Positions 8,861-16,196 of a DNA stretch of 40,943 nucleotides are shown here, piece after piece. The position numbers were made by a program, and so were the translations under genes. The stretch is from Thermoproteota archaeon (GTDB lineage: Archaea > Korarchaeota > Korarchaeia > Korarchaeales > Korarchaeaceae): NCBI GenBank assembly GCA_003661365.1, contig QMVZ01000001.1, forward strand, positions 1 to 40,943, read 5' to 3'. Position 1 is the stretch's first letter, and each line of letters starts with the position of its first letter. The notes under the pieces were generated by a model that worked only from the letters and a program-made list of their open reading frames with translations, was not told the origin of the DNA and ran no database searches.

Positions 8861-9586
8861 TTAACTTTCCCCATGTATGAGTTTAGCTAACGATTTAACG
8901 ACAGTTTCTGGGTTCTCCGTTTGCCAAATGTTCCTTCCAAATGCTATTCCTCGAGCTCCAGCATCAAGCGCATCCTTTACTATCGAAAAGAGTTTTTCAT
9001 CGCTTTCGATCTTCGGACCACCAAGTATGACAATCGGTATTGGGCAAGATTCCACCACTTTAGCGAAGGATCTCTTATCTCCTGTGTAGAATGTCTTCAC
9101 GAAGTCTGCTCCAGCTTCAGCTGCTATACGTGAGACTTTTGCAATTATCTCTGCGTTATACCTATCCTTTGTCTTTGGATACATCTCGGCCATGAGTGGA
9201 AGACCCCATTCCTCGCATATTATGGCCAACTCGCACAAAGAGTTGATGTTCTCAACTTCTTCAGGCACATGCGTGAATACCATCATCTTGATCGCATCCG
9301 CTCCAAGTCTAATGGCTTCCTTCACAACTTCCTCATAATCAACTAGTCCACTACTAATGCTCATTATAGTCGAGACTTTACCTGCCACTTCTGAGGACGC
9401 CATCCTTAGAATTCCTGGGTTTAGCATGAGGGCATCTGCTCCTCCTTTTATCACCCTTCCGATAGTTCTTATAGGATTCTCTATGCCAGGTAAAGGACCA
9501 AGCGCTATGCCGTGATCCATGGCTACTATTAGAGTTCTTCCATCCTCCCTAAAGATCCTCCCTAACCTTATCTCTTTTCCCGCCAA
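8861..9586 (-). CDS. Class I aldolase of the DhnA/LsrF (DeoC-like) family
   Basis: A cytoplasmic Schiff-base TIM-barrel aldolase of 241 residues, close to the archaeal class I fructose-bisphosphate aldolase, LsrF and ADH-synthase group. The start VAMDHG, the GADALMLNPG strand, the catalytic-lysine strand ADFVKTFYTGD and the closing phosphate-binding strands ILGGPK and ARGIAFGRNIWQ are visible. It begins with TTG at 9586 behind an AGGTGA site. It converges with the ADP-ribosylglycohydrolase gene (19-nt gap). Possible roles include cleavage of a phosphorylated sugar such as deoxyribose- or fructose-phosphate; the exact reaction is not readable. Confidence 0.87.
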   Translation of the reverse strand: MAGKEIRLGRIFREDGRTLIVAMDHGIALGPLPGIENPIRTIGRVIKGGADALMLNPGILRMASSEVAGKVSTIMSISSGLVDYEEVVKEAIRLGADAIKMMVFTHVPEEVENINSLCELAIICEEWGLPLMAEMYPKTKDRYNAEIIAKVSRIAAEAGADFVKTFYTGDKRSFAKVVESCPIPIVILGGPKIESDEKLFSIVKDALDAGARGIAFGRNIWQTENPETVVKSLAKLIHGES

Positions 9587-9655
9587 CCTATCACCTGAAT
9601 AGTTAAGCCTTAGTTATTTTTAGCCTTCGCCCTCTCCTTCTGGATAGTCAAGAAA

Positions 9656-9668
9656 AGCCCTAGGGGCT
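9656..9668 (-). terminator. Small hairpin downstream of the deaminase gene
   Basis: AGCCC and GGGCT form a 5-bp stem with a 3-nt loop, followed on the minus strand by TTTCT, 34 nt after the end of the deaminase gene. It is short and only weakly supported as a terminator. Confidence 0.3.
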
Positions 9669-9701
9669 ATTTTTAGTTTACAGTTCATAGTAAAATTTCA
9701 A

Positions 9702-11102
9702 CTAAGAGAGAGCTTGTAGATCTGATTCTTTTATAGGTTCTCTAGGCTTCCTGTACTCATCGAGTTTGCTTAATTTCTCCTCAGCGATCTTCATTACCTT
9801 CCTTAGGAGTTCTTCCTCATCTATCGTGAGAAGCTTGCCATGCCTCACGACAATCCTTCCATCTACAATTACGGTGTCGACATCGCTTCCCTTTGCACAA
9901 TAGACTAGTGTTCGGAATATATCTGATAATGGCTGAATGTGAGGTTTCATAAGATTCACGAGAATGATATCTGCCTTTTTTCCAGGCTCTATTGATCCTA
10001 TTTCCTTATCCATACCAAGAACCTTGGCTCCTAACTTAGTTGCCATCATCATCACGTCAGTGGCTGAGATTATCGAGGGATCAAGGGAAGAGACTTTGTG
10101 GAGGAGTGCGGCCGTTCTCATCTCCTCAAACATGTCCAGGTTGTCGTTGCTAGCTGGTCCATCTGTTGCTAAGCCAACTGGGATATTAAGATTGAGCATT
10201 TTCTTGACAGGAGCGATTCCAGATGCTAATTTCATGTTGCTCTCTGGATTGTGGGATACTCCTGCATTTTTCTCCTTTAGGATCCTGATCTCCTTATCAT
10301 CAAGCCAAATACAATGGACAGCAACGAATGGATGGACATCTAATAGGCCTAAGCTATTTATATACTCAAGGGGGCCCATGCCAACCCTTTGCTTCATGTT
10401 ATCGACTTCGTATCTCGTCTCACCCACATGAATGTGAATGCCAACTCCATGCTTTTCTGCAATATCCACGATCTTTTTAAGCAAGCCCCTCGAGCAGCAG
10501 AAAGGCGTGGAAGGAGCTAGCATGAAAGATATCTTATCTTTCTCTCCATATTTTTTAATGAGGTTCTCACTTCTCTTAAGAGCCCACTCGGTAGGCAATA
10601 TTATGTCCCTTCTTATCCATTTATCAGCCAAAGTCAGGGCATATATTCCCCTTATTCCTGCATTTTTCAAGGCCTTTATCACAGCAGGACCCTGAATAAC
10701 TCCTTCCATAGCTACTATGGTCGTAGTTCCGGATTTTAGGGCTTCAACACAGGAGAGCAAGGTGCTGTAATAAACCAGCCTATCATCCCCAGCTATAGCG
10801 TCTTCTAAGGCCATCCTGCAAAAGGGGTACAGCGCCTCTTCACACCAATTGACTAGAGGAGCCGTGTCAACCATCCCTCTCAGAAAGCTCTGGTAAAGAT
10901 GAGAATGTGTGTTTATTAGGCCCGGAAGGACTGCCATCCCAGATGCATCTATCACTTTTTCTGGAGAGCATTCTTCCTCAACCTCCTTGCTCTTACCAAT
11001 TAGCCTTATCCTATTCCCTTCAATATAGACCGCACCATTGGAGATAACGCCATACTTACTCATGGTTACGAGCAGACCGTTTCTTATTAGAATACTGTTC
11101 AT
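9702..11102 (-). CDS. Amidohydrolase of the MTA/SAH deaminase (TrzN/AtzB-like) family
   Basis: A metal-dependent deaminase of about 466 residues. The TIM-barrel metal ligands are visible: HSH in GLINTHSHLYQS, His in HIHVGET, His in AVHCIWLD and the Asp of GLATDGPASNDNLDMF. This last motif matches 5-methylthioadenosine/S-adenosylhomocysteine/5-deoxyadenosine deaminases better than cytosine deaminases. I start it at ATG 11102 (MNSILIRNG), because a TATA box at about 11128-11138 would give a transcript start next to it; a longer frame back to 11183 adds 27 unlikely residues. In an organism rich in radical SAM enzymes, recycling of 5-deoxyadenosine would be a sensible role (inference). Confidence 0.88.
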   Translation of the reverse strand: MNSILIRNGLLVTMSKYGVISNGAVYIEGNRIRLIGKSKEVEEECSPEKVIDASGMAVLPGLINTHSHLYQSFLRGMVDTAPLVNWCEEALYPFCRMALEDAIAGDDRLVYYSTLLSCVEALKSGTTTIVAMEGVIQGPAVIKALKNAGIRGIYALTLADKWIRRDIILPTEWALKRSENLIKKYGEKDKISFMLAPSTPFCCSRGLLKKIVDIAEKHGVGIHIHVGETRYEVDNMKQRVGMGPLEYINSLGLLDVHPFVAVHCIWLDDKEIRILKEKNAGVSHNPESNMKLASGIAPVKKMLNLNIPVGLATDGPASNDNLDMFEEMRTAALLHKVSSLDPSIISATDVMMMATKLGAKVLGMDKEIGSIEPGKKADIILVNLMKPHIQPLSDIFRTLVYCAKGSDVDTVIVDGRIVVRHGKLLTIDEEELLRKVMKIAEEKLSKLDEYRKPREPIKESDLQALS

Positions 11103-11127
11103 CTTCCACTCAAAATCGTGAAAAGAC

Positions 11128-11138
11128 AAATATTTATC
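11128..11138 (-). promoter_or_regulatory. Candidate TATA box of the deaminase gene
   Basis: On the minus strand an ATAAATATT element lies about 28-35 nt upstream of ATG 11102, the spacing expected for a leaderless or very short-leader archaeal transcript. Confidence 0.45.
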
Positions 11139-11201
11139 CCTTAGGAAAATTGCTGATGTAGTGTTTCTTATACGAATCATCATTATGAATTGGCGAGAAT
11201 T

Positions 11202-12689
11202 ATGTTGGAAGGTAGATTAGCTGAAAAGATCGGAGATGACGTTGTCAGAATCCAGAGGAACTGGATAAAAATAATTGAGGAGAAAAGGGGTAAGAAATTT
11301 AAGGTGAGCGATTGGCGGCTCATGCTTAAAACGAAAAATGACTTGGAGCCCCATGAGAGACAATTAAAGGAGGTTTTTGATTTATATATCGTCTCAGCTA
11401 ACGCTGGATATGACATCATAAGAGGACTGACGGATTACATCTATCCACAGGACGAGCCATGGTTGGAGCACTATCAGACGACTGCGGTGTTCGAAATTCT
11501 CTATGAGTATGACAGGGAATTCAAGAGAGCCTCTACCGCTTTGGTTAAGACAATAGATAGATCCGATGATTTGATTCAAAAGGAAGTTTTTGCCAGGTTC
11601 TACGGGCGCTATGGACAAACTTGGATCGTAGACTATGTTGCAACGCCAGGATCTTTCTCCAACCTCTATAAAAGGATTCTAGAAAGGGTAAACATGAGGC
11701 CAGACTATAAGTGGACATTCATCAACGCGGTTTCAGCTGCAAGAAATACTAGCTATAGTGTTATGTTTGGTTCTAAGTTTCTGGAAGCACTAAATTCAGG
11801 AAAGAGCATAAATGAGGCAATTAAAGCAGAAAAGGAGGTACTGAAGGAGATGTGGCTTAATCCCTTGGAGACGCAGGTTAGGATAATGAAGGAAGTTGGC
11901 CATAAGTCATTTGATTATGAAAGGTGCATTAAGATGTTCAAAAAGAAGATCTATGAGGCAACCGTTAAAGCAGCAGAGGCCGGCGTGCACTACTCTAATT
12001 TGAGTTTAATTCCTCTTTGGGCAGCTGGGGACTTCCATCACGTTTCTCAAACAACGTACAATTTATGCAAGGGAGACATTGAATTTGCAATACTTCAGAG
12101 CCTGACGGATGCGCTGGAACGAACTATAGATAATGCTAAAAAGGATGGAAAGCTAAGGGACCCGTATAAGATCCCAACATGGGAGGTTACAGCTTCAGCA
12201 TCCGCGTACATCATGAGGCTAGATGGCTTTACCTCAAGCATGGTGGCGGATCTGCTTATGAGGAGGTTCTACAACCTCATCCTAAAGGATCCAAAGATAT
12301 TCAGATATGAGTGTATGAACGAAGAATTTGTCAATTTCCTTAGTCAAGGCGAGTACTTCATCGAAAAACCTCCCAGAGGGCTCGGCCGAAAGGTTTGGAA
12401 CGTTAACATAGATCTATCTCCCATAGAAAAAAACGAGATCTTAAGCAATCCTCAACATTACTCTTGGCCAGAGTGCCCAATTACAAGCCGTTTTGCGAGT
12501 TTGCTTCGCTTTGCCGATGAGCCCTTTCATTTGATTAGCGATCCAATGGTGTGCCTTTATGCGACTGAGCTCATAGCTTTAAATCCTGGCAAACCCCATT
12601 TGCCATATCTTTTCTGCAAGAAATGTGTTTCTGCCAAGTATTTACCGTTCAGATGTAAGTACTGCCTTGCTGAGAAGGAACCTCAGTAA
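11202..12689 (+). CDS. DUF2193-like archaeal protein of unknown function
   Basis: A mostly helical protein of about 495 residues with no signal peptide. The overall pattern (EKRGKKFKV near the start, DEPWLEHYQTTAVFEIL, GVHYSNLSLIPLWAAGD, FHHVSQTTYNLCKGD) resembles the DUF2193 family, which I associate with methanogens and relatives; this is from memory and is not certain. The C-terminus carries CKKC-x8-CKYC, a likely zinc ribbon. A TTG at 11190 would add four residues; I chose ATG 11202 because a TATA-like element near 11168-11174 would place the transcript start between the two. It diverges from the deaminase and stands next to H4MPT-related genes. Confidence 0.65.
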   Translation: MLEGRLAEKIGDDVVRIQRNWIKIIEEKRGKKFKVSDWRLMLKTKNDLEPHERQLKEVFDLYIVSANAGYDIIRGLTDYIYPQDEPWLEHYQTTAVFEILYEYDREFKRASTALVKTIDRSDDLIQKEVFARFYGRYGQTWIVDYVATPGSFSNLYKRILERVNMRPDYKWTFINAVSAARNTSYSVMFGSKFLEALNSGKSINEAIKAEKEVLKEMWLNPLETQVRIMKEVGHKSFDYERCIKMFKKKIYEATVKAAEAGVHYSNLSLIPLWAAGDFHHVSQTTYNLCKGDIEFAILQSLTDALERTIDNAKKDGKLRDPYKIPTWEVTASASAYIMRLDGFTSSMVADLLMRRFYNLILKDPKIFRYECMNEEFVNFLSQGEYFIEKPPRGLGRKVWNVNIDLSPIEKNEILSNPQHYSWPECPITSRFASLLRFADEPFHLISDPMVCLYATELIALNPGKPHLPYLFCKKCVSAKYLPFRCKYCLAEKEPQ

Positions 12690-12764
12690 TACAGATCCTC
12701 TCTAGGTAAATATCATATCTTAAATATCTCACAGCAGTCTTCGTTTAATCACTTCTACAAAGTT

Positions 12765-12825
12765 TTTGTTCAACCACCGAGCCGAACTTTTGTTTTAATC
12801 ATAATATTTTGTTTTTAGCATCACA
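12765..12825. terminator. T-rich intergenic tract between DUF2193-like gene and EcfT remnant
   Basis: Several T-runs (GTTTTTG, CTTTTGTTTT, ATTTTGTTTTT) follow the DUF2193-like gene within about 140 nt and could end its transcript. No hairpin accompanies them. Confidence 0.35.
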
Positions 12826-12842
12826 AATTGCAACTTTAATAA

Positions 12843-13140
12843 CTAAGAGGAGTAGCCCAAGAGGGTCTTAGCCAAGGAGGAAGGATCCCACCAAAGCCTC
12901 CAACCAATAAAGAAAACGGAAAATATCAAGATTACAGTTATGATAGCAATGAAGTTGGCTATCGTGAGACGAGGAGGTTCCTCTAAATATGTTCTCTTCT
13001 TGTATGCTTCAAAAGCCCGTGATTCTAACGCTATCTGGAACCCATCTGCCCAGTAGTAAAGGGGAATGAAACGTAATGCGGTTCCTAAGGCCACTATTAT
13101 AGCCATCCAAGCAATAGGGGCACCATAAGGAGTACGAGCA
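12843..13140 (-). pseudogene. EcfT remnant (second ECF transporter, decayed)
   Basis: On the minus strand the frame reads ARTPYGAPIAWMAII..., then ALRFIPLYYWADGFQIAL and ESRAFEAYKKRTYLEE, then a final membrane helix. This matches the last third of EcfT: PYEIAFAATTALNLVPVL and AMESRAFGAYESRTYL in the intact copy at 6204-7025. Roughly the first 160 residues are missing, and about 55 residues between the ALRFIP segment and the ESRAF motif are deleted. The only ATG (13106) lies inside the homologous region and a stop lies just upstream of it. I read it as a decaying paralogue, not a functional small gene. Confidence 0.7.
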
Positions 13141-13151
13141 TGTATACTGCA

Positions 13152-13238
13152 CTAGATTGTGTGGTCATCTTTCTTATCTCCTCTCCTTGAGAAAAACCTG
13201 ATGACTAATGCAATTACTCCAACAATTAGTGGAAGTAG
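13152..13238 (-). pseudogene. C-terminal remnant of a membrane protein
   Basis: On the minus strand, directly before the EcfT remnant, the frame LLPLIVGVIALVIRFFSRRG followed by DKKDDHTI and a stop codon looks like a last membrane helix with a charged cytoplasmic tail. A stop at 13239-13241 blocks it upstream. Immediately past its end the next start-like ATG overlaps its stop, as in a compact operon. It may be the end of an S component or permease that preceded the lost EcfT. Only about 28 residues remain, so the family is not identifiable. Confidence 0.4.
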
Positions 13239-13582
13239 CTACGGAAAGAGTTATAAATGAGACAGAATTTGTAGGGGTTTTCTGCTATCCTCTGGGTGGA
13301 CTCACAGGAGCTAAGGTTGGAGGGATCAACTACAAGAATGTAAGAGCGACGGTAAATCATAAGTACTGTCCATCCCTCAAAAGCATAGTTCCGGATTCTA
13401 AAGTTCCTAAAGAAGCTCGTTCAGCATTTGAGTTTCCTTTGGTTGGACTTGACTCTAGAAATTTAAAGGTTGCAATGTTCGTCGCCTTAGAAGCGTTTTC
13501 GACAGTTCCAGGTGTACTGGAGGTTACAGCTCCTAAATCCGAGGGTTGTTGGGGAACGAAAAAGTATATTTGCATGATATAG
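13208..13582 (+). pseudogene. Fragment of formylmethanofuran:H4MPT formyltransferase (Ftr distal lobe)
   Basis: From about base 13240 the product reads like the C-terminal lobe of Ftr: YPLGGLTGAKVGG, then RATVNHKYCPSLKS, then GVLEVTAPKSEGCWGTKK at the end. Ftr moves a formyl group between methanofuran and tetrahydromethanopterin and is about 295 residues long; only about 115 homologous residues remain, and the proximal lobe is absent. The first ten residues come from DNA that on the other strand belongs to the membrane-protein remnant, so a deletion or rearrangement junction lies near 13235-13245. The ORF could still be expressed, but a functional enzyme is unlikely. Confidence 0.6.
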
Positions 13583-13645
13583 TCTCACTATTACATAAAA
13601 GATAAGATTACCGATGCGATAGGCTACAGAAATGTGCTGTAAATT

Positions 13646-14692
13646 TTACCACGGATTTGAAAGCAGTTTCTCTAAAATATTATCATGAACCCTACCAGCT
13701 CTGTACATCCTCCCAGTTCTGGTGTCATATAAGCATAGCTCGGCCATAATGAAACCATATCCTTCTTTTGCAAGCCTTATCAAGTCATATTTTGGATCTA
13801 TGTACTTCTTCTCAACAACTGCTAGTTGATAGAACGATTTACCGAAGGAATTTGGGTTATTCTCAATAACTGTTTCTTCTGCAATCCTCTGAAGATCCTC
13901 TCCTTCTTTTGAGTAAATCCAAGCATGCAATACACCACCATGCCTTACCATATCATCGGCCCAGGGGCAAGGTTCTCTAAATACTCTAGGCGATATGGGG
14001 GCTATCGGCGTTATCGTCATCATAGCTTCTATTCTATCGTAGGAGATGCCGTAATACTCAGTCAATCTCCAAAACCCATCTTCCATCGTCCGAGCAGAGA
14101 CCTGTACGGAGCCTACTATCGAGTTTGTGGGTGTGACTATGAGATAGAGATTCTCTGGACTCACTCCACAGGCACTTGCTAATTTTTCTGTAACAGCTTC
14201 ATCTGGGAGATCTTTGCCACGAGGCTGGACTAATAGCACGGCAACGTTCCCCTCATCTTTATAGTCCAGCTTGGCATATACTTTCTCTGGCTTCTGCCTT
14301 AAGGCCTTTCCAGGTCCCGATACCCATGCCGTATACTCATTCACTTCCACATGAGGCGGATGTATTACCTCGGGCCAAACGTAGTAAGATATTCCGATTA
14401 TAGCAGGAAGATCAGTGTAGGCAACGATAGCTGGCAGATATATGCTACCGTACTTAGCCATGATTACTTTTGCTTCACCAAATCCGCATAATGCAGCCCT
14501 TGTCACATACTCTGCTGCCTTAAATCCTCCTTTCACATTAACTCCAGTATCTATAATTGTTACGTGATTCTTGAGCTCAAGAACATCAATATCTAACGAA
14601 TCCTTCTTTTGTATCATCTCTCTGACCACCTGAAGGGATTGCTCATTAACGCTTACTCCCTTTAGACGCTTAATTGAGACCTTATCAGACAT
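13646..14692 (-). CDS. mch: Methenyltetrahydromethanopterin cyclohydrolase (divergent Mch)
   Basis: Mch interconverts methenyl-H4MPT and formyl-H4MPT in archaeal C1 metabolism. The protein begins with the family pattern VSVNEQSLQVVREMI and continues with IDTGVNVKGGFKAAEYVTRA, a YTDLPAI segment, WVSGPGKALRQKPEKVY, GVSPENLYLIVTPTNSIVGS and VQVSARTMEDG, then TPIAPISPR. It is about 348 residues, slightly longer than usual (around 320), and several positions normally invariant in Mch (for instance CGV, here TGV) differ, so a divergent paralogue is possible. I prefer ATG 14692 with GGGGGA just before it; TTG 14704 adds four residues. A TATA-like element lies at about 14726-14735. An Ftr relic lies next to it. 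Confidence 0.82.
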   Translation of the reverse strand: MSDKVSIKRLKGVSVNEQSLQVVREMIQKKDSLDIDVLELKNHVTIIDTGVNVKGGFKAAEYVTRAALCGFGEAKVIMAKYGSIYLPAIVAYTDLPAIIGISYYVWPEVIHPPHVEVNEYTAWVSGPGKALRQKPEKVYAKLDYKDEGNVAVLLVQPRGKDLPDEAVTEKLASACGVSPENLYLIVTPTNSIVGSVQVSARTMEDGFWRLTEYYGISYDRIEAMMTITPIAPISPRVFREPCPWADDMVRHGGVLHAWIYSKEGEDLQRIAEETVIENNPNSFGKSFYQLAVVEKKYIDPKYDLIRLAKEGYGFIMAELCLYDTRTGRMYRAGRVHDNILEKLLSNPW

Positions 14693-14772
14693 ACTTTCCC
14701 CCAAACAGCTACAAGAGGAATAACTTTAAACTTTTTGAGAGATAGTCCACGTAACCTAAATTTGAGTCGCAC

Positions 14773-15756
14773 CTACTCGCCAACTACTTCTCTGAATACC
14801 CTAAGGAAGTTTAACCCAAGTATCTTCTTTATCTCGCCCTCAGAATACCCTCTTTCAATCAGACCTTTCGTTAGATTTGGGAGATCTGTAATAGTTCTAA
14901 GTTCTTTGGGCCAGGTATATATTCTGCCATCTATCTTAATCAGCACCCTTCTAGTTACTGGAAATTCTGCCCATCCCTCGGCAAAGTCTAGCCCTATTCC
15001 GACATGGTTTACTCCCACTAAGTTTACTACATAATCAATACAATCAAGGACTCTTTCAATGGTGCAATTTCTATCTGGATCCCTACATAGCATCCTCGGA
15101 AATGCTGTTACACCAATTACACCTCCTTTCTCAGCTAAAGCCATTATTTCCTCATCTGTCTTATTCTGATACACATCTAAGATGTTGCGGGGATTGCAAT
15201 GAGACGCTATCACTGGATCTCTTGAAAGTTCTATGGCCTCTAAAACGCTTTTTCTTCCGACATGAGCCAAATCTATCAATATATTGAGTCTATTTAATTC
15301 CTTAACAAGTTCAACTCCCCATTCGCTCAGCCCAGAATCTGTCCTTTCTTTACATCCATCAGCAGCTATATTCCTGAAATGATAACTTAACTGAATTATT
15401 CTTACACCTAGATTCTCATATATTCGTAAGAATCTTAAATCTCCTTCTAATGGAGCTATATTCTGAAAGCCAGCAATTATGCCAACTTTTCCTTCTTTCT
15501 TAGCCTCTAATATTTCTCTTGCTGATGTTACAAACGTTGCTATATCCTTGTTCTCATCTATGAGATCCTGAAGATCTAATAGTCTCATTACAGTCTCGCG
15601 GAAACTATGGTTCATAGCAACGGTATAATTTATAGCAGTTACACCTGCGCTCGATAATTTTTCAAAATATTCTCTGCATAGTAAGGAAGAATTTAGCATA
15701 TCAACTATTATAGCCTCATTATGAAGTTCTAAAACTCCCTTTGCTTTGGAAGGCAC
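14773..15756 (-). CDS. Peptidase M19 (membrane dipeptidase) homologue, incomplete metal site
   Basis: A 327-residue TIM-barrel protein of the renal/membrane dipeptidase family. The second half is typical: DLAHVG (H165), ASHCNPR (H186), GGVIGVTAFP and GIGLDFAEGW. However, the usual HxD motif near the N-terminus reads VDMLNSS (residues 18-24), and the bridging Glu of the GxEG motif is Gln in GFQN (residues 96-99). This combination matches my memory of an M19 subgroup that is widespread in bacteria and sometimes sits near methylamine or betaine genes, so the dipeptidase label should be taken loosely. The GTG start at 15756 follows a TATA box by about 28 nt, so the transcript is probably leaderless. 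Confidence 0.8.
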   Translation of the reverse strand: MPSKAKGVLELHNEAIIVDMLNSSLLCREYFEKLSSAGVTAINYTVAMNHSFRETVMRLLDLQDLIDENKDIATFVTSAREILEAKKEGKVGIIAGFQNIAPLEGDLRFLRIYENLGVRIIQLSYHFRNIAADGCKERTDSGLSEWGVELVKELNRLNILIDLAHVGRKSVLEAIELSRDPVIASHCNPRNILDVYQNKTDEEIMALAEKGGVIGVTAFPRMLCRDPDRNCTIERVLDCIDYVVNLVGVNHVGIGLDFAEGWAEFPVTRRVLIKIDGRIYTWPKELRTITDLPNLTKGLIERGYSEGEIKKILGLNFLRVFREVVGE

Positions 15757-15778
15757 AAACAGGTCATGACATCTTTAA

Positions 15779-15789
15779 CATTTAAATTT
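15779..15789 (-). promoter_or_regulatory. Candidate TATA box of the M19 gene
   Basis: A nearly palindromic CATTTAAATTTG element is centred about 28 nt upstream of GTG 15756, the spacing of an archaeal core promoter for a leaderless transcript. Confidence 0.45.
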
Positions 15790-15801
15790 GAGTAGGCGCT
15801 T

Positions 15802-16035
15802 GTGGCAGCGATTTTAGCAAGCGCTGTTAGTGGAGAACGCAGAGCAGAGATAAAGGAACCAGGAGGAATAAAGAAACCCTCTAAAGCGCAGCAGAATTGT
15901 TGCAGCATAACTTTTGAGAGAGCGCTAAAGAATAAGCTGCTTTGCAACCATAAAAACGAGGTAATGAAGATAGAGCCATTTGGGTTCTGGGAAGGTAATT
16001 TATATAGCGTTGTTACAGGGACTGCTGTAAATTAA
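15802..16035 (+). CDS. Small unrecognised open frame, 77 codons
   Basis: I do not recognise this product. It is a basic, Lys/Arg-rich protein with the segment EIKEPGGIKKPSKAQQNCC followed by SITFERALKN, which has protein-like composition, and it starts with GTG without a clear ribosome site. It is the only candidate gene in the 431-bp gap between the divergent M19 gene and the E1 fusion gene. It may be a small real gene, a remnant or chance. A stop codon lies three codons upstream in the same frame. Confidence 0.3.
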   Translation: MAAILASAVSGERRAEIKEPGGIKKPSKAQQNCCSITFERALKNKLLCNHKNEVMKIEPFGFWEGNLYSVVTGTAVN

Positions 16036-16196
16036 GAGAGTATGAGGACAATCTATTCTCTAGTAAGGAATATCATAGGTGTATAAGGTATAACTATCGG
16101 TTCTGTAACAAGAGCTTCTTCCTTTCATATGCCAGAATTTTCCTTAGCCTTAAATTAAATTAATTAAGCATTTTCATCTGTTTAGAGGTGATCTCT

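Larger units (their letters stand above)
15757..16187. other. Gap between the divergent M19 and E1 genes
   Basis: This 431-bp region holds the M19 promoter at its left edge, the uncertain small frame 15802-16035, and at its right edge an AT-rich stretch at 16150-16168 (repeats of TTAAAT/TTAATT) that is a plausible TATA region for the E1 gene. No RNA gene or strong hairpin was seen. Confidence 0.5.
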
